Shown here piece by piece: positions 7,765 through 15,376 of a stretch of DNA of 20,270 nt. A program made the translations under genes and the position numbers. Every line of letters begins with the position of its first letter. Within the stretch, counting starts at the first letter, position 1. The DNA is from a virus. The notes beneath the pieces are model-generated. The model saw nothing but the letters and a program-made list of their open reading frames with translations. It was not told the origin of the DNA and did no database searches. The stretch covers positions 1 to 20,270 of IMG/VR virus record IMGVR_UViG_3300030108_005106; one strand, given 5' to 3'.

Positions 7765-8139
7765 TTATGGTTGCGGATAGCTACCAAAATCGCCTACATA
7801 GTTTATTAATACTTTATTTGAAGCTACTACAATATAGCTTATTATAGCTAACGCATTAGCAGTAGTGTCAAAATTTATAGCTGAACCGCCTGGTGTATAA
7901 GCTGTAGATGGCAATTCTGCCCAACCTAATGAACCAACAGTTCCTGGATTAGTTATAACAATAGTACCTGATTTACCAACATTATCTGCACCTAAGTTAC
8001 TAAATGAAATTACATTAGTTGCATTATTTGCTGTTATACTATAATTATTACCGTGTGCATCAAAATCTATAGTATGTGTATTACTAGAAGCAGTAATAGC
8101 AACTAATGGTTGTGTTATATCTAAAGAAAATAATGCCAT
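7765..8139 (-). CDS. Fibre-associated beta protein, 124 aa, paralogue of the 15734-16207 C-terminus
   Basis: I recognise no named family, but the protein is clearly related to residues 62-157 of the protein encoded at 15734-16207. Both contain NTHT, GKSGTIV, AxxIISYxV and NYVG at matching spacing. The sequence is beta-rich with no charged clusters, as in small fibre-tip or decoration domains. It lies 11 bases upstream of the Thr-rich S74 fibre and downstream of the 622-residue fibre, within the fibre section. A likely role is fibre tip, adaptor or decoration protein. The ATG at 8139 follows an A/T-only leader after a strong stem-loop. Confidence 0.6.
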   Translation of the reverse strand: MALFSLDITQPLVAITASSNTHTIDFDAHGNNYSITANNATNVISFSNLGADNVGKSGTIVITNPGTVGSLGWAELPSTAYTPGGSAINFDTTANALAIISYIVVASNKVLINYVGDFGSYPQP

Positions 8140-8157
8140 ATAAATATATTTAAATAA

Positions 8158-8186
8158 ATACAGACGGCACCAAAGTGCCGCCGTAT
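8158..8186 (-). terminator. Stem-loop between the 622-aa fibre gene and the next gene
   Basis: CGGCAC (8165-8170) and GTGCCG (8175-8180) form a perfect six-base-pair GC-rich stem with a CAAA loop, standing out in an AT-rich gap. On the minus strand it comes 17 bases after the fibre stop codon and is followed by TCTGTATTTATTT, a broken T tract. It may be a partial terminator or an RNA-processing or stability hairpin that lowers expression of the genes downstream. On the plus strand it is followed by CCGTATTTT, so orientation is not absolutely certain. Confidence 0.5.
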
Positions 8187-8197
8187 TTTAATTATTA

Positions 8198-10066
8198 TTA
8201 GTTATAAGCTACACTTCCAGCAGTAGATCCTTTGATTGAAGTAATTAAAACTTCTATATCATTTGTAGGTGCTGCTGCAAAGCTTACTTTAATTTTACTT
8301 GTTGATGCAGAATCAGATTTATCTGTTCTAGCTATATCAGCATATACTTGCTCTTTTGAACTAGAATCGAATAACTGAACAATTACATCTTCAGTACCTA
8401 ATGAATGTGTTATTTCAGCATATAGGTTAGATGTAAAGTTTGAATCAGATACGTCGATTGTAGCATGTACAGATTTAGCAGCAAGTTTATCAGGATTAAT
8501 AGCTTTTGATGTATTAGTACCTGCTTGAACCTCTGCAGCTGAAGCAAAAGATAATTGTGTATCAGTACTTGCAATAGTTACAGCACCACCAGATTCTGAA
8601 ATACTTATATTTGATCCAGCAGTAAACGCTAATGTTTCATTTGAAGCTAAAGTATTACCGCCAGCGGTTACAGTTCTAACATCATTTGCTGTCATATCAT
8701 CTACAACAAGATCTATAGTTCCATCGCCGTCTACATAAGTTGCAGATATTCTTGTTTCAGTATTACCTGAGAACATTGCTCCAACAGTATCTTGTACGAA
8801 TTCTGCTATTGCAGTACCGTCAATTGTTAAAGCATCTGTTTCAAGAGTACCGTCAACATCAACATTTCCTGAAATATCTAATTCAGTACCTGTAAATTTA
8901 GCAGCTTTAATATCTTCAAATGAAGATCCTAATTTAAAGTCAAACGCATTTGTTGAAGCGTTATAAGTAAATGTAGCATCATCACCAGAACCACCTTCAA
9001 TTGTAATACCAGCACCATCAACAACTGCTGACGTACTGTTACCACTATCAAGTACTATATTATGGTCATTAAGATTTACAGTAGTTGAATTAACTGTTGT
9101 AGTAGTACCCGATACAGTTAAATCGCCAGTTACAACAACGCCACCAGAAAAAGTAACAGTAACATCTGAAGCATCACCAATTGAAAAAGATGAACTTAAT
9201 TGTGGTAATCTAGCTCCTAAGTTTGTTATAGAAACGTCTGTGTCTGTATTTGTTGTAAACGTTAAGTTAGATTGTAAGTATGACTGAAGCACACTAACAT
9301 CCATTCTTTTAACAGTTCCAGCATCACTAATCATTAATTCATCTGTACTTGCTAAACCTGATGTTAATGCTCCTTGACCAGAAATAATATCATCATTTAA
9401 CATGCCGTGGTGAACCGCAGCTGATGCTATTGTGGTTGCAAGAGATACATTACCTTTTGCAGTTTGAGTTGCAGAAGCTGTAACATCTCCTGTTAAAGCA
9501 AAGTCTGAGTCTGCTACTGTAAAATCTAAAGTACCGTCGCCATCTTGATATGCTACTGTAATACCTGTTTCAGTATTACTGCTTACCATAGCGCCAACTA
9601 TATCCTGTACTTGTTCATCAGATAATTGTGTATTATCATTTGGTGTAGTTACTGAACCGCCTAATGATATTGCAGATCCATTAATAGTTATTGAGCTATT
9701 AGCAAGTTTACCATTTGCTATTGAGCCCGCAAGCATAGCGTTTGTAATACCTGATGCTTTTACTCTTAAAGTATCTGAATTAGTTTCGATTGATGAGTCA
9801 TCAACATTTACTGCTAATGAAACTGTTCCTGATGTTCCACCACCTGATAAACCATCTCCAGCAGTTACGCCTTCAATATCGCCAGTAGCTGTTCCAAGTT
9901 GTTGCCAGTTGGAACCATCGTAAAATTTAATTGCGTTCGCTCCTGTATCGTAGATTATTTTACCTTCTACATTAGAAGCAGAACCTTCTGTTGTTTTATG
10001 GAGTATTGCATTTCGCAGCTCCGATACACTTCTTAGATCTAAGTGATTTAAAATAGGTATTGCCAT
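8198..10066 (-). CDS. Tail fibre / long structural beta protein, 622 aa
   Basis: The composition is that of a phage fibre: Ser/Thr/Gly/Asp/Val-rich, few Cys or Trp, and many short beta repeats. Recognisable fibre segments are KIIYDTGANAIKFYDGSNW (36-54), GDIEGVTAGDGLSGGG (62-77), VTGDLTVSGTTTTVNSTTV (312-330), and a duplicated module VQDxVGAMxSxNTETxI...YxDGDGTxD at about 153-181 and 424-452. These modules are common in marine-phage fibres. The C-terminus (about 552-622) has HSLGTEDVIVQLFDSS, resembling the C-terminal half of the small protein encoded at 10074-10412. There is no S74 domain. It opens the fibre section after the holin. I infer a host-binding or baseplate-attached fibre; the trimer state and the anchor are not visible. 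Confidence 0.75.
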   Translation of the reverse strand: MAIPILNHLDLRSVSELRNAILHKTTEGSASNVEGKIIYDTGANAIKFYDGSNWQQLGTATGDIEGVTAGDGLSGGGTSGTVSLAVNVDDSSIETNSDTLRVKASGITNAMLAGSIANGKLANSSITINGSAISLGGSVTTPNDNTQLSDEQVQDIVGAMVSSNTETGITVAYQDGDGTLDFTVADSDFALTGDVTASATQTAKGNVSLATTIASAAVHHGMLNDDIISGQGALTSGLASTDELMISDAGTVKRMDVSVLQSYLQSNLTFTTNTDTDVSITNLGARLPQLSSSFSIGDASDVTVTFSGGVVVTGDLTVSGTTTTVNSTTVNLNDHNIVLDSGNSTSAVVDGAGITIEGGSGDDATFTYNASTNAFDFKLGSSFEDIKAAKFTGTELDISGNVDVDGTLETDALTIDGTAIAEFVQDTVGAMFSGNTETRISATYVDGDGTIDLVVDDMTANDVRTVTAGGNTLASNETLAFTAGSNISISESGGAVTIASTDTQLSFASAAEVQAGTNTSKAINPDKLAAKSVHATIDVSDSNFTSNLYAEITHSLGTEDVIVQLFDSSSKEQVYADIARTDKSDSASTSKIKVSFAAAPTNDIEVLITSIKGSTAGSVAYN

Positions 10067-10073
10067 TTTTGTT

Positions 10074-10412
10074 TTAGTTTAAGTATGCGTAACCGCTTTC
10101 CGCAGCCGCGAGATTAATTGTTATTGTGTTATTGTTATTGTATGTTACACCCGCAAAAGCGCCAACATTTGTATAAACATTATCACTACTAGAAAATTTT
10201 ATACTTACTGATGGAAATTTTCCTAGATTGTGATTTATTGTCCAAGTTGCTGATGCACTATTTTGATGATGAGTATATAATTGTTGTTTATTTATAAAGA
10301 ATGCTAGATCACTTACTAAATAATTTTTGGTAGAACCCGATACGTCAGAGCCTAACACTTTATCCTCTCCAGTAATGGTGCTATCATTTTCGTAAGTTTT
10401 TATCTTAGCCAT
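10074..10412 (-). CDS. Small modular fibre/adaptor protein, 112 aa
   Basis: The first ~25 residues (MAKIKTYENDSTITGEDKV then LGS) match the start of the protein encoded at 15734-16207 (MAKISTYTKDTTLSNKDKV then IGS), suggesting a shared attachment module. The second half carries INHNLGKFPSVSIKF, like the HSLG segment near the end of the 622-residue fibre, then beta strands. It lies seven bases upstream of that fibre gene. A head-to-tail or fibre adaptor, or a fibre tip, is the simplest reading. No enzymatic motif is visible. Confidence 0.6.
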   Translation of the reverse strand: MAKIKTYENDSTITGEDKVLGSDVSGSTKNYLVSDLAFFINKQQLYTHHQNSASATWTINHNLGKFPSVSIKFSSSDNVYTNVGAFAGVTYNNNNTITINLAAAESGYAYLN

Positions 10413-10418
10413 TTGCTT

Positions 10419-10880
10419 TTATTTTTTAAATATGCTTGTAACCTTTTCTCCACTCCTTCCACCGAAATATGCTAGAATAACGGCCATCATAACTTTTTCA
10501 AAAGTATCATTCCAGTTATCATGTATAACGAAAGGTATAGTTTCGACACTATCTAATATACCTGCAAAAGAAAATACAACAATACACCATATCAAAACCA
10601 TAGGGCGTACATTTTTCGAAAGCCATGAATCTGATTTAGAATCTGCATTCCATCTTGCAGTAATAGCTTCCATTTCTTTATTTTGTTGTTCGTATATTAA
10701 TTGTTGTAGTTTTATTTTATCATCAGAACTTACATCTGATTTACCTATTGCTGCTATAGCTTCTTTAGGTGACGTTACTCCCTTAAGTACATTTCCTAGT
10801 GTTGGGTTTACTATAGATGCCGCGCCAAATAAAAGTTTGCCTACAGTACTTTCTGCAAATGGTTTTTTAGTTTTACTCAT
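10419..10880 (-). CDS. Holin of the 3TM (GTA-holin) type, 153 aa
   Basis: Holins make pores in the inner membrane to time lysis. The family pattern is visible: an Ala/Gly-rich amphipathic N-terminus (about 11-46), a charged helix QQNKEMEAITARWNAD (65-80), then SDSWLSKNVRPMVLIWCIVVFSFAGIL (split here as SDSWLSKN, 83-90, and a membrane segment beginning at the conserved Arg-Pro, 92-109), and a second membrane segment VMMAVILAYFGGR (about 130-142) followed by a basic tail. This arrangement is typical of PF11351-type holins. Its ATG overlaps the upstream small membrane gene's stop by one base. No endolysin is present in this window. Confidence 0.75.
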   Translation of the reverse strand: MSKTKKPFAESTVGKLLFGAASIVNPTLGNVLKGVTSPKEAIAAIGKSDVSSDDKIKLQQLIYEQQNKEMEAITARWNADSKSDSWLSKNVRPMVLIWCIVVFSFAGILDSVETIPFVIHDNWNDTFEKVMMAVILAYFGGRSGEKVTSIFKK

Positions 10881-11065
10881 TAAGATATTAAATTTTTAAT
10901 TTCTGTTTTTGTATATGGTGATTCTTGATGAATCCAAGCATCAAATAATTCTTCTGCTTTTTTATTTATTTGTTCTGATCTTTCTTTTACACCTTGCATT
11001 TTGCCAAGCTCATAAGAACTTAAAACAAAAATAACAAGTATAAAACTTATTATAATTTTATTCAT
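10880..11065 (-). CDS. Small single-membrane-anchor protein, 61 aa (possible spanin-like lysis accessory)
   Basis: The N-terminus has a strong hydrophobic stretch at about residues 3-17 (KIIISFILVIFVLSS) followed by a soluble, charged, helical part (EQINKKAEELFDAWI). That is the topology of an inner-membrane spanin or other type II membrane protein. It is coupled to the holin gene (stop and ATG share a base at 10880), which supports a lysis role. It is shorter than most inner-membrane spanins and no outer-membrane lipoprotein partner is evident, so the role stays tentative. Confidence 0.6.
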   Translation of the reverse strand: MNKIIISFILVIFVLSSYELGKMQGVKERSEQINKKAEELFDAWIHQESPYTKTEIKNLIS

Positions 11066-11083
11066 ATTTATTTAATTTAATTA

Positions 11084-12034
11084 TTATCTAACTGTTGTTT
11101 GATTGTTTGCAAAACTCATTGCTGATTTAAATTTTTGCGGTAAAGGAAATTCTATTTCACCTCCTTCAAATGTATTATCTTGAAATCTTTCTCTAAAAGC
11201 TTTTACATATTGACTTGAAAAATCTGATATATCTTGAATGTTTCCTTGTATTCTTGCTAATAAACTTCTACCTGTATCACCGCCTGTTGCACCGCCATAA
11301 ATTGACATGTGATATTGAGATTGATCTGCATCTTTAAAGCCTCTTAGCTCTTCTGCAATTCTATATCCTCTATCAGAATCTTGAGGTCCTGTAAATGTTT
11401 CATCAGCAAATCTTTTATCTCTTCTGTCTATTGAATATGTAAAAGGAGAAGTTCCTTGACCACGTAAGTTATTACCTTTAAGGAATATGCCTTGATCAGC
11501 TAAAAATCCAAATACACCTTCAGCTTCTTTACCTTCAATGGATTCAAACACACCTTGCTCATTTATTCTGCCAGCTGTTTGACCGAATCTTTTTCTCATT
11601 TCTATATTCATAAGTTCTGACATACCCTGCGCGTCTAAAGCATTTAAGCCACCTTGGTTTCTAACATATTCAGCAGCTTCGTCAAACGGTCCTGTTTCAG
11701 TTTGTTTCATTAAAAATACTAAACGACCTGGGCCTGCTTTAATATCTTCATCTGTAATATCTACACCTGCACCTTTTAACGATACCGCTAATATCTTAGG
11801 ATCTAATTTTTCTAAATCTGATTCTGATAAATTTGCTAATTCGTAATTAGGATCAAAAGCAGGGTTCGAACTTTTAAATTTATTTGCTACTGGGTTTCCA
11901 GTATCTTGTGCGCCTAAAGCGTTAGCTTTTTTTTCTGCATCACCAGGCGGATCTTTTTTATCTTTTTCTGGATCTTTTACATTAGGATTTACTTTTGCTA
12001 ACAAAGCACCTGAATTTTTACCAAACACACTCAT
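11084..12034 (-). CDS. Unknown virion-region protein, 316 aa
   Basis: I recognise no domain. The first ~55 residues are Lys/Pro/Asp-rich and probably disordered (KVNPNVKDPEKDKKDPPGD). The middle is acidic and helical (LSESDLEKLDPKILAVSLKG; DEAAEYVRNQGGLNALD). A central segment SIDRRDKRFADETFTGPQDS precedes a Gly-rich IYGGATGGDTGRS and a last amphipathic region ending FANNQTTVR. There is no membrane segment or signal peptide. Its ATG shares a base with the stop of the 57-residue gene upstream. Position between basic small proteins and the lysis genes suggests an internal virion or assembly protein, but that is inference only. Confidence 0.6.
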   Translation of the reverse strand: MSVFGKNSGALLAKVNPNVKDPEKDKKDPPGDAEKKANALGAQDTGNPVANKFKSSNPAFDPNYELANLSESDLEKLDPKILAVSLKGAGVDITDEDIKAGPGRLVFLMKQTETGPFDEAAEYVRNQGGLNALDAQGMSELMNIEMRKRFGQTAGRINEQGVFESIEGKEAEGVFGFLADQGIFLKGNNLRGQGTSPFTYSIDRRDKRFADETFTGPQDSDRGYRIAEELRGFKDADQSQYHMSIYGGATGGDTGRSLLARIQGNIQDISDFSSQYVKAFRERFQDNTFEGGEIEFPLPQKFKSAMSFANNQTTVR

Positions 12035-12207
12035 TACTTTTTTAGTTTAAATTGTTTGTTATAAGGCACTAAATTATTTAAAGCTTGTCTTCTAGCTTCA
12101 CATCCACAAGGAACATTTAAGCCTTCAGAAACCTTATCAACAATTGTTTTAATACCTGTTGCTGTAGTAAATTTATGTATACTATCTCCTAGTCCTCTTG
12201 ATTTCAT
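12034..12207 (-). CDS. Small conserved phage protein with a CGC motif, 57 aa
   Basis: The product begins MKSRGLGDSIHKFTTATGIK and continues with VPCGCEARRQALNNLVPY. I recall a widespread family of tiny phage proteins with the same layout: GLGD..I.KFT.ATGIK, then CGC..R...LN..xPY. It is of unknown function. The paired cysteines could bind a metal ion, but two ligands alone are not enough. The start ATG at 12207 follows the previous stop by one base, and the stop codon overlaps the next ATG (TAATG at 12034), so it is certainly within the translated operon although very short. Confidence 0.75.
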   Translation of the reverse strand: MKSRGLGDSIHKFTTATGIKTIVDKVSEGLNVPCGCEARRQALNNLVPYNKQFKLKK

Positions 12208-12208
12208 A

Positions 12209-12496
12209 TTAACAATTCCATTTTCTTCTGGCTGCTTTACCTCTTTCGCTTGTCCAGCTACGAGATCTAGCGCAGAATGCTTTTCTTCTTTTATAAGCTT
12301 TACTACCTTTCTTTAACTTAGAAGGTGGAGTTGTGACCGCTGTTTTAAGCTTACTTCCAGGATTATCTCTTCTATATTTAGCAACGCCTTTAGCAGTCAT
12401 ACCGCCTCCGGCTTTTTTGCCTCGCCCTTTGCCTTTTTTTACTTTAGCATAGTAGCCTAGAGATTTTTTTCTGGAAGGTGCATTCTTTCTTGCCAT
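12209..12496 (-). CDS. Lys/Arg-rich marine-phage protein, 95 aa (DUF6321-like)
   Basis: This is a very basic protein with the recognisable core MTAKGVAKYRRDNPGSKLKT, then KKGSKAYKRRKAFCARSRSW, ending RGKAARRKWNC. I associate this core (SKLKTAVT...GSKAxKRRKxFCARS...RRxW) with the cyanophage and pelagiphage family DUF6321. Function is unknown; a nucleic-acid-binding or virion-internal role is plausible from the charge. Two Cys residues, one in FCARS and one at the C-terminus, are conserved as I remember. It lies among other small basic genes and follows no Shine-Dalgarno. Confidence 0.7.
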   Translation of the reverse strand: MARKNAPSRKKSLGYYAKVKKGKGRGKKAGGGMTAKGVAKYRRDNPGSKLKTAVTTPPSKLKKGSKAYKRRKAFCARSRSWTSERGKAARRKWNC

Positions 12497-12498
12497 AG

Positions 12499-12618
12499 TT
12501 ATTTTTTCTTTTTGCCTTTTTTCTTTCTTAACATTTTAAAATCGGCACCTGTAATTTTATTGAATGGTTTAGCCATTCTAGCTATAATCATTTGTTTAGC
12601 CGTAAGTTTTTTTGCCAT
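12499..12618 (-). CDS. Tiny basic protein, 39 aa
   Basis: The frame encodes MAKKLTAKQMIIARMAKPF and then KITGADFKMLR followed by a Lys/Gly tail (KKKGKKKK). The non-repetitive N-terminal 30 residues, a proper ATG after an A/T leader, and the tight fit between genes (2 bases before the next ATG, 4 bases after the previous stop) support a real gene. Similar 'MAKKLT...KITGADF..L' microproteins occur in marine phages as I recall. No function is known. Confidence 0.65.
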   Translation of the reverse strand: MAKKLTAKQMIIARMAKPFNKITGADFKMLRKKKGKKKK

Positions 12619-12622
12619 GATA

Positions 12623-12706
12623 TTATTTTTTGCCTTTTTTCTTAGACACTTTTTTCATTTTTTTCTTTCCTTTTTTGGCTTTTTTGTTTCCTCCTGAATG
12701 ATACAT
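12623..12706 (-). CDS. Tiny Lys-rich protein, 27 aa
   Basis: An open frame from ATG at 12706 encodes MYHSGGNKKAKKGKKK followed by MKKVSKKKGKK. More than half the residues are Lys. It fills the space between two genes with 2 and 4 base gaps, which favours translation, but at this length and complexity chance cannot be ruled out. It may be a DNA- or RNA-binding peptide packaged with DNA, or a truncated relic of the neighbouring basic proteins. Confidence 0.45.
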   Translation of the reverse strand: MYHSGGNKKAKKGKKKMKKVSKKKGKK

Positions 12707-12708
12707 AA

Positions 12709-13113
12709 TTATTTGTTTTTATTTAATCGTTTTAGTTTTCTATTAACTTTTCTAGACTGTCTTCTTTCAAGTCTATCTACTCTTCTTTGTAATCTATCGG
12801 ACTTTTGTCCTAATCCAAAATAGTTTTGTTGACCTGTTTTTTCAGCAAAACGTTGTTTAGCTTTTTGTCCTCTTATTCTATCTCCTAATCTACCTGGCAA
12901 CTCTACATTGTTCATAGACATTACGGGAGTAAGATTTGTGTCCATGTTCGACGGCATAGGCGGTGATAACTCAACCACACCTGCTTGATTAACAGGAAAT
13001 GCACTAACAGCCTGCGCTCTCATTGAACCTGGTGTATTTATTTCTCTTTGACCTACAGTCGATTCATTCATGACTACGGGTTCTGGTTTAACAAGATCTA
13101 ATAATCCTCTCAT
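12709..13113 (-). CDS. Unknown protein with basic coiled C-terminus, 134 aa
   Basis: The N-terminal ~75 residues are low in charge and rich in Pro, Val, Met and Asn (VKPEPVVMNEST, VELSPPMPSNMDTNLTPVMS), probably flexible. The C-terminal ~55 residues are a highly basic helix (KSDRLQRRVDRLERRQSRK) likely to bind nucleic acid or an acidic partner. I recognise no family. Its ATG overlaps the end of the upstream winged-helix gene by four bases. A virion-internal or assembly role fits the neighbourhood. Confidence 0.6.
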   Translation of the reverse strand: MRGLLDLVKPEPVVMNESTVGQREINTPGSMRAQAVSAFPVNQAGVVELSPPMPSNMDTNLTPVMSMNNVELPGRLGDRIRGQKAKQRFAEKTGQQNYFGLGQKSDRLQRRVDRLERRQSRKVNRKLKRLNKNK

Positions 13114-13550
13114 CTGTTTTTATCTTTTATCATATCATCAATAGATTTATTATAAACTCTATCACTATATGATTTGTTTTTGTAAAATATATTTCTTTCT
13201 GAAGTTGGAATATCCTCTTCACCCAATAGGATTCTGTATATACGGGATATAAGTTGACTAGATTTAAATGAGGTTTTGTATATACTATATTTAATTGAAG
13301 TTCTGTTTCTATGACGCCATACATCTATCCAACCATTTTTACGTAGTCTTTCCCATCGGTTTTTATCCCATGAGTATGTATAAACGCCCTCTATAAATTC
13401 ATTACGTGTAAATCGACCTTTGCAATCTAAATAGATCAAAAGCTCTAAATCAGCGTCTGTTAATTTATAAGTTTTGCAGGCCCATTTCCTAACAAGCCTA
13501 TAATATTTAAACAGATTAAGATCACGCAGATCTTGTGCTGCTAATTTCAT
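13110..13550 (-). CDS. Winged-helix (MarR-like) DNA-binding protein, 146 aa
   Basis: Residues about 14-95 follow a winged-helix order: a first helix FKYYRLVRKWACKTYKLTDAD, then LELLIYLDCKGRFTRNEF (helix-turn-helix start), a recognition-helix candidate WDKNRWERLRKNGW (61-74), and a basic two-stranded wing IDVWRHRNRTSIKYSIYKTS (75-94). The rest is a charged tail. MarR-like proteins of this size are frequent in marine phages. It could regulate late transcription or be a virion-associated DNA binder. It overlaps GroES by four bases at its start and the next gene by four at its end, so it is co-translated with the chaperonin pair. Confidence 0.6.
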   Translation of the reverse strand: MKLAAQDLRDLNLFKYYRLVRKWACKTYKLTDADLELLIYLDCKGRFTRNEFIEGVYTYSWDKNRWERLRKNGWIDVWRHRNRTSIKYSIYKTSFKSSQLISRIYRILLGEEDIPTSERNIFYKNKSYSDRVYNKSIDDMIKDKNR

Positions 13551-13804
13551 TCTACTAATACTATATCACCGATCTTTAAAACATAATATAATTTTTCATT
13601 AAGTTCTATACCATGCCCAGCATGCTTATCATAATGAATTATATCTCCTTCTTTCAATACTTCAACCATAGATCCAGCGGATATAACTTTACCTTTTAGG
13701 TATCTTACATCTTTATTTTGATCTTCTGTAAGCTCAAGCCCTCCCACTTTCTTCGGTGCTTCTTTTATTTTTTCAACTACTACGTAATAACTAACTGCTT
13801 GCAT
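13547..13804 (-). CDS. groES: Phage co-chaperonin GroES (Cpn10), 85 aa
   Basis: The Cpn10 pattern is clear: YYVVVEKIKEAP at the first strand, a mobile loop KVGGLELTEDQ with GGLEL (21-25) at the place of the bacterial GGIVL tripeptide, YLKGKVISAG (36-44), LKEGDIIHYDK (50-60), then EKLYYVLKIGDIVLVE to the end. It is about ten residues shorter than bacterial GroES, mostly around the roof region. It should form the heptameric lid of the adjacent GroEL. Its ATG lies 14 bases inside the groEL 3' end, so the order is groEL then groES, opposite to the usual bacterial operon. Confidence 0.85.
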   Translation of the reverse strand: MQAVSYYVVVEKIKEAPKKVGGLELTEDQNKDVRYLKGKVISAGSMVEVLKEGDIIHYDKHAGHGIELNEKLYYVLKIGDIVLVE

Positions 13805-15356
13805 TTTCTACTCTTACATTATTAATTACACAATCAGCTGAAAATATTGTAGTAACTACACTAACTGCATTTTTTAATGCTGTTTTAGTTACAAGAACAG
13901 GATCTATAATACCTGCTTTTATCATATCAACTTCTTTATTTTGTACAACATCAATACCGAATCCTCTTTTAGTAGACTCAAAATGATTTAATGCTGCGTT
14001 ATCAAGTATAGTTGCATATGGTGACTTTATTGCTTGTAAAAGTATTTCTTCACCTTCATTTTCAGGTGCAATACTATATGAAGCATCTAATAAAGCAACA
14101 CCACCTCCAGCAACAATACCTTCTTGTAAAGCTGCTTTAGTAGCATATATTGCATCTTCGACTCTATCTTTCTTTTCTTTCATTTCAACTTTTGAGTCGG
14201 CTCCGACTTTTATCATCGCTACTTTACCGTTTAGCATAGCTAATCGTTCTTGTAGCTTCTTCTTAAAGTACGGATTTTTTTCTTCTTTTAATAATGTTTC
14301 AACATTACTAATTCTTTGTTTTGAATCTTTACCTTGATCAATTGTTTGAAGAACTGTATGTTTATCATCAGTTATAGATTTAAAACATTCACCTAATACA
14401 TCAGGTTGTATTAAATCTAAATCATCTCCAAGTTCTTCATTTATTATTTTTGCTCCTGTTAATATCGCAAGATCTTCAATTGTATCTTGTTTTGTTGGAC
14501 CGAATCCAGGCAAATCTACAACATTTACTTTTATATTACCTTTTACTTTGTTAGCTAGTAACGCTGCTTTAGGTTGTTGTTCTACGCTTGCAACGATCAA
14601 CAAACTCCTTTTCTGTTTTATAACAAACTCTAATACACTTTGTATTTTACGAATATTAGGTATTGGCGATGCAACTATCAGTACGTACGGATTATCTAGT
14701 TCCGCTTTACCTTTATCCTTATCTGTTATAAAATGTGGCGATGTGAGCCCGCAACTAATTCTTGTGCCCTCAACGAATGTTACATGAGTGTCATGGGTCT
14801 CAGACTCTTCCATAAGAACGACACCATCCTTACCTACTTTTGAATAGGCTTGCGATATTATCTTACCAAGAGCTTCATCATTATTACAACTAATAGTACT
14901 TACATTGTGTAACATTTTGTTAGTTACTTTAATTGCTTTCTTATCTAAGTAGCTAAATACTTTATTAGCGGCTGATAATATGCCGTCTTTTATAGGTCGT
15001 ATACTTTGAGCATACTTTTTTTGGTTAGCTATGTGCAATAATGATTGAGCAAGCACAGTAGCTGTAGTAGTACCGTCGCCTGCTTCTTTAACTGTATTTC
15101 TAGCCGCTTCTTTTATTAATGTAGCGCCTATGTTCTCAACCGGATCATATAAGACTACGGATTCAGCTACCGTTACACCATCTTTTGTAATCACCGGTTT
15201 TCCTAGCGCATCTTCATAGATTACGCATTTACCTGAAGCACCAAGGGTTGACTTAACAGCATTAGCTAATTTATCAACCCCGTGCATTATTTTTTCTTGT
15301 GCATCTGTCCCGAAAGACAGATTCTTTACTATCTCACTTGGATTATTATATTCCAT
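13791..15356 (-). CDS. groEL: Phage chaperonin GroEL (Cpn60), 521 aa
   Basis: Full-length chaperonin that folds proteins in a double-ring cage with ATP. ATP-site motifs are intact: TKDGVTVA (57-64), GDGTTTATVLAQ (93-104) and AGGGVALL (416-423) with an Asp in RVEDA (401), matching the three catalytic aspartates of the family (D52, D87 and D398 in E. coli numbering, aligned by eye). Also seen are VGKDGVVLMEES (174-185) and, near the end, the ring-closing DPVLVTKTALKNAVSV (485-500). It ends ...VENASS, without the Gly-Gly-Met tail of bacterial GroEL, and is shorter by about 25 residues. Some apical substrate- and GroES-binding positions differ from E. coli. It is co-transcribed with groES and the virion genes, so it probably folds phage structural proteins. 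Confidence 0.95.
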   Translation of the reverse strand: MEYNNPSEIVKNLSFGTDAQEKIMHGVDKLANAVKSTLGASGKCVIYEDALGKPVITKDGVTVAESVVLYDPVENIGATLIKEAARNTVKEAGDGTTTATVLAQSLLHIANQKKYAQSIRPIKDGILSAANKVFSYLDKKAIKVTNKMLHNVSTISCNNDEALGKIISQAYSKVGKDGVVLMEESETHDTHVTFVEGTRISCGLTSPHFITDKDKGKAELDNPYVLIVASPIPNIRKIQSVLEFVIKQKRSLLIVASVEQQPKAALLANKVKGNIKVNVVDLPGFGPTKQDTIEDLAILTGAKIINEELGDDLDLIQPDVLGECFKSITDDKHTVLQTIDQGKDSKQRISNVETLLKEEKNPYFKKKLQERLAMLNGKVAMIKVGADSKVEMKEKKDRVEDAIYATKAALQEGIVAGGGVALLDASYSIAPENEGEEILLQAIKSPYATILDNAALNHFESTKRGFGIDVVQNKEVDMIKAGIIDPVLVTKTALKNAVSVVTTIFSADCVINNVRVENASS

Positions 15357-15376
15357 TTAATTAAATTTTAAAGTGG

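Noticed and set aside
10432-10899. Plus-strand frame of 155 codons opposite the holin
   Set aside because: The minus-strand holin has family motifs and an in-frame operon position; this one has none.
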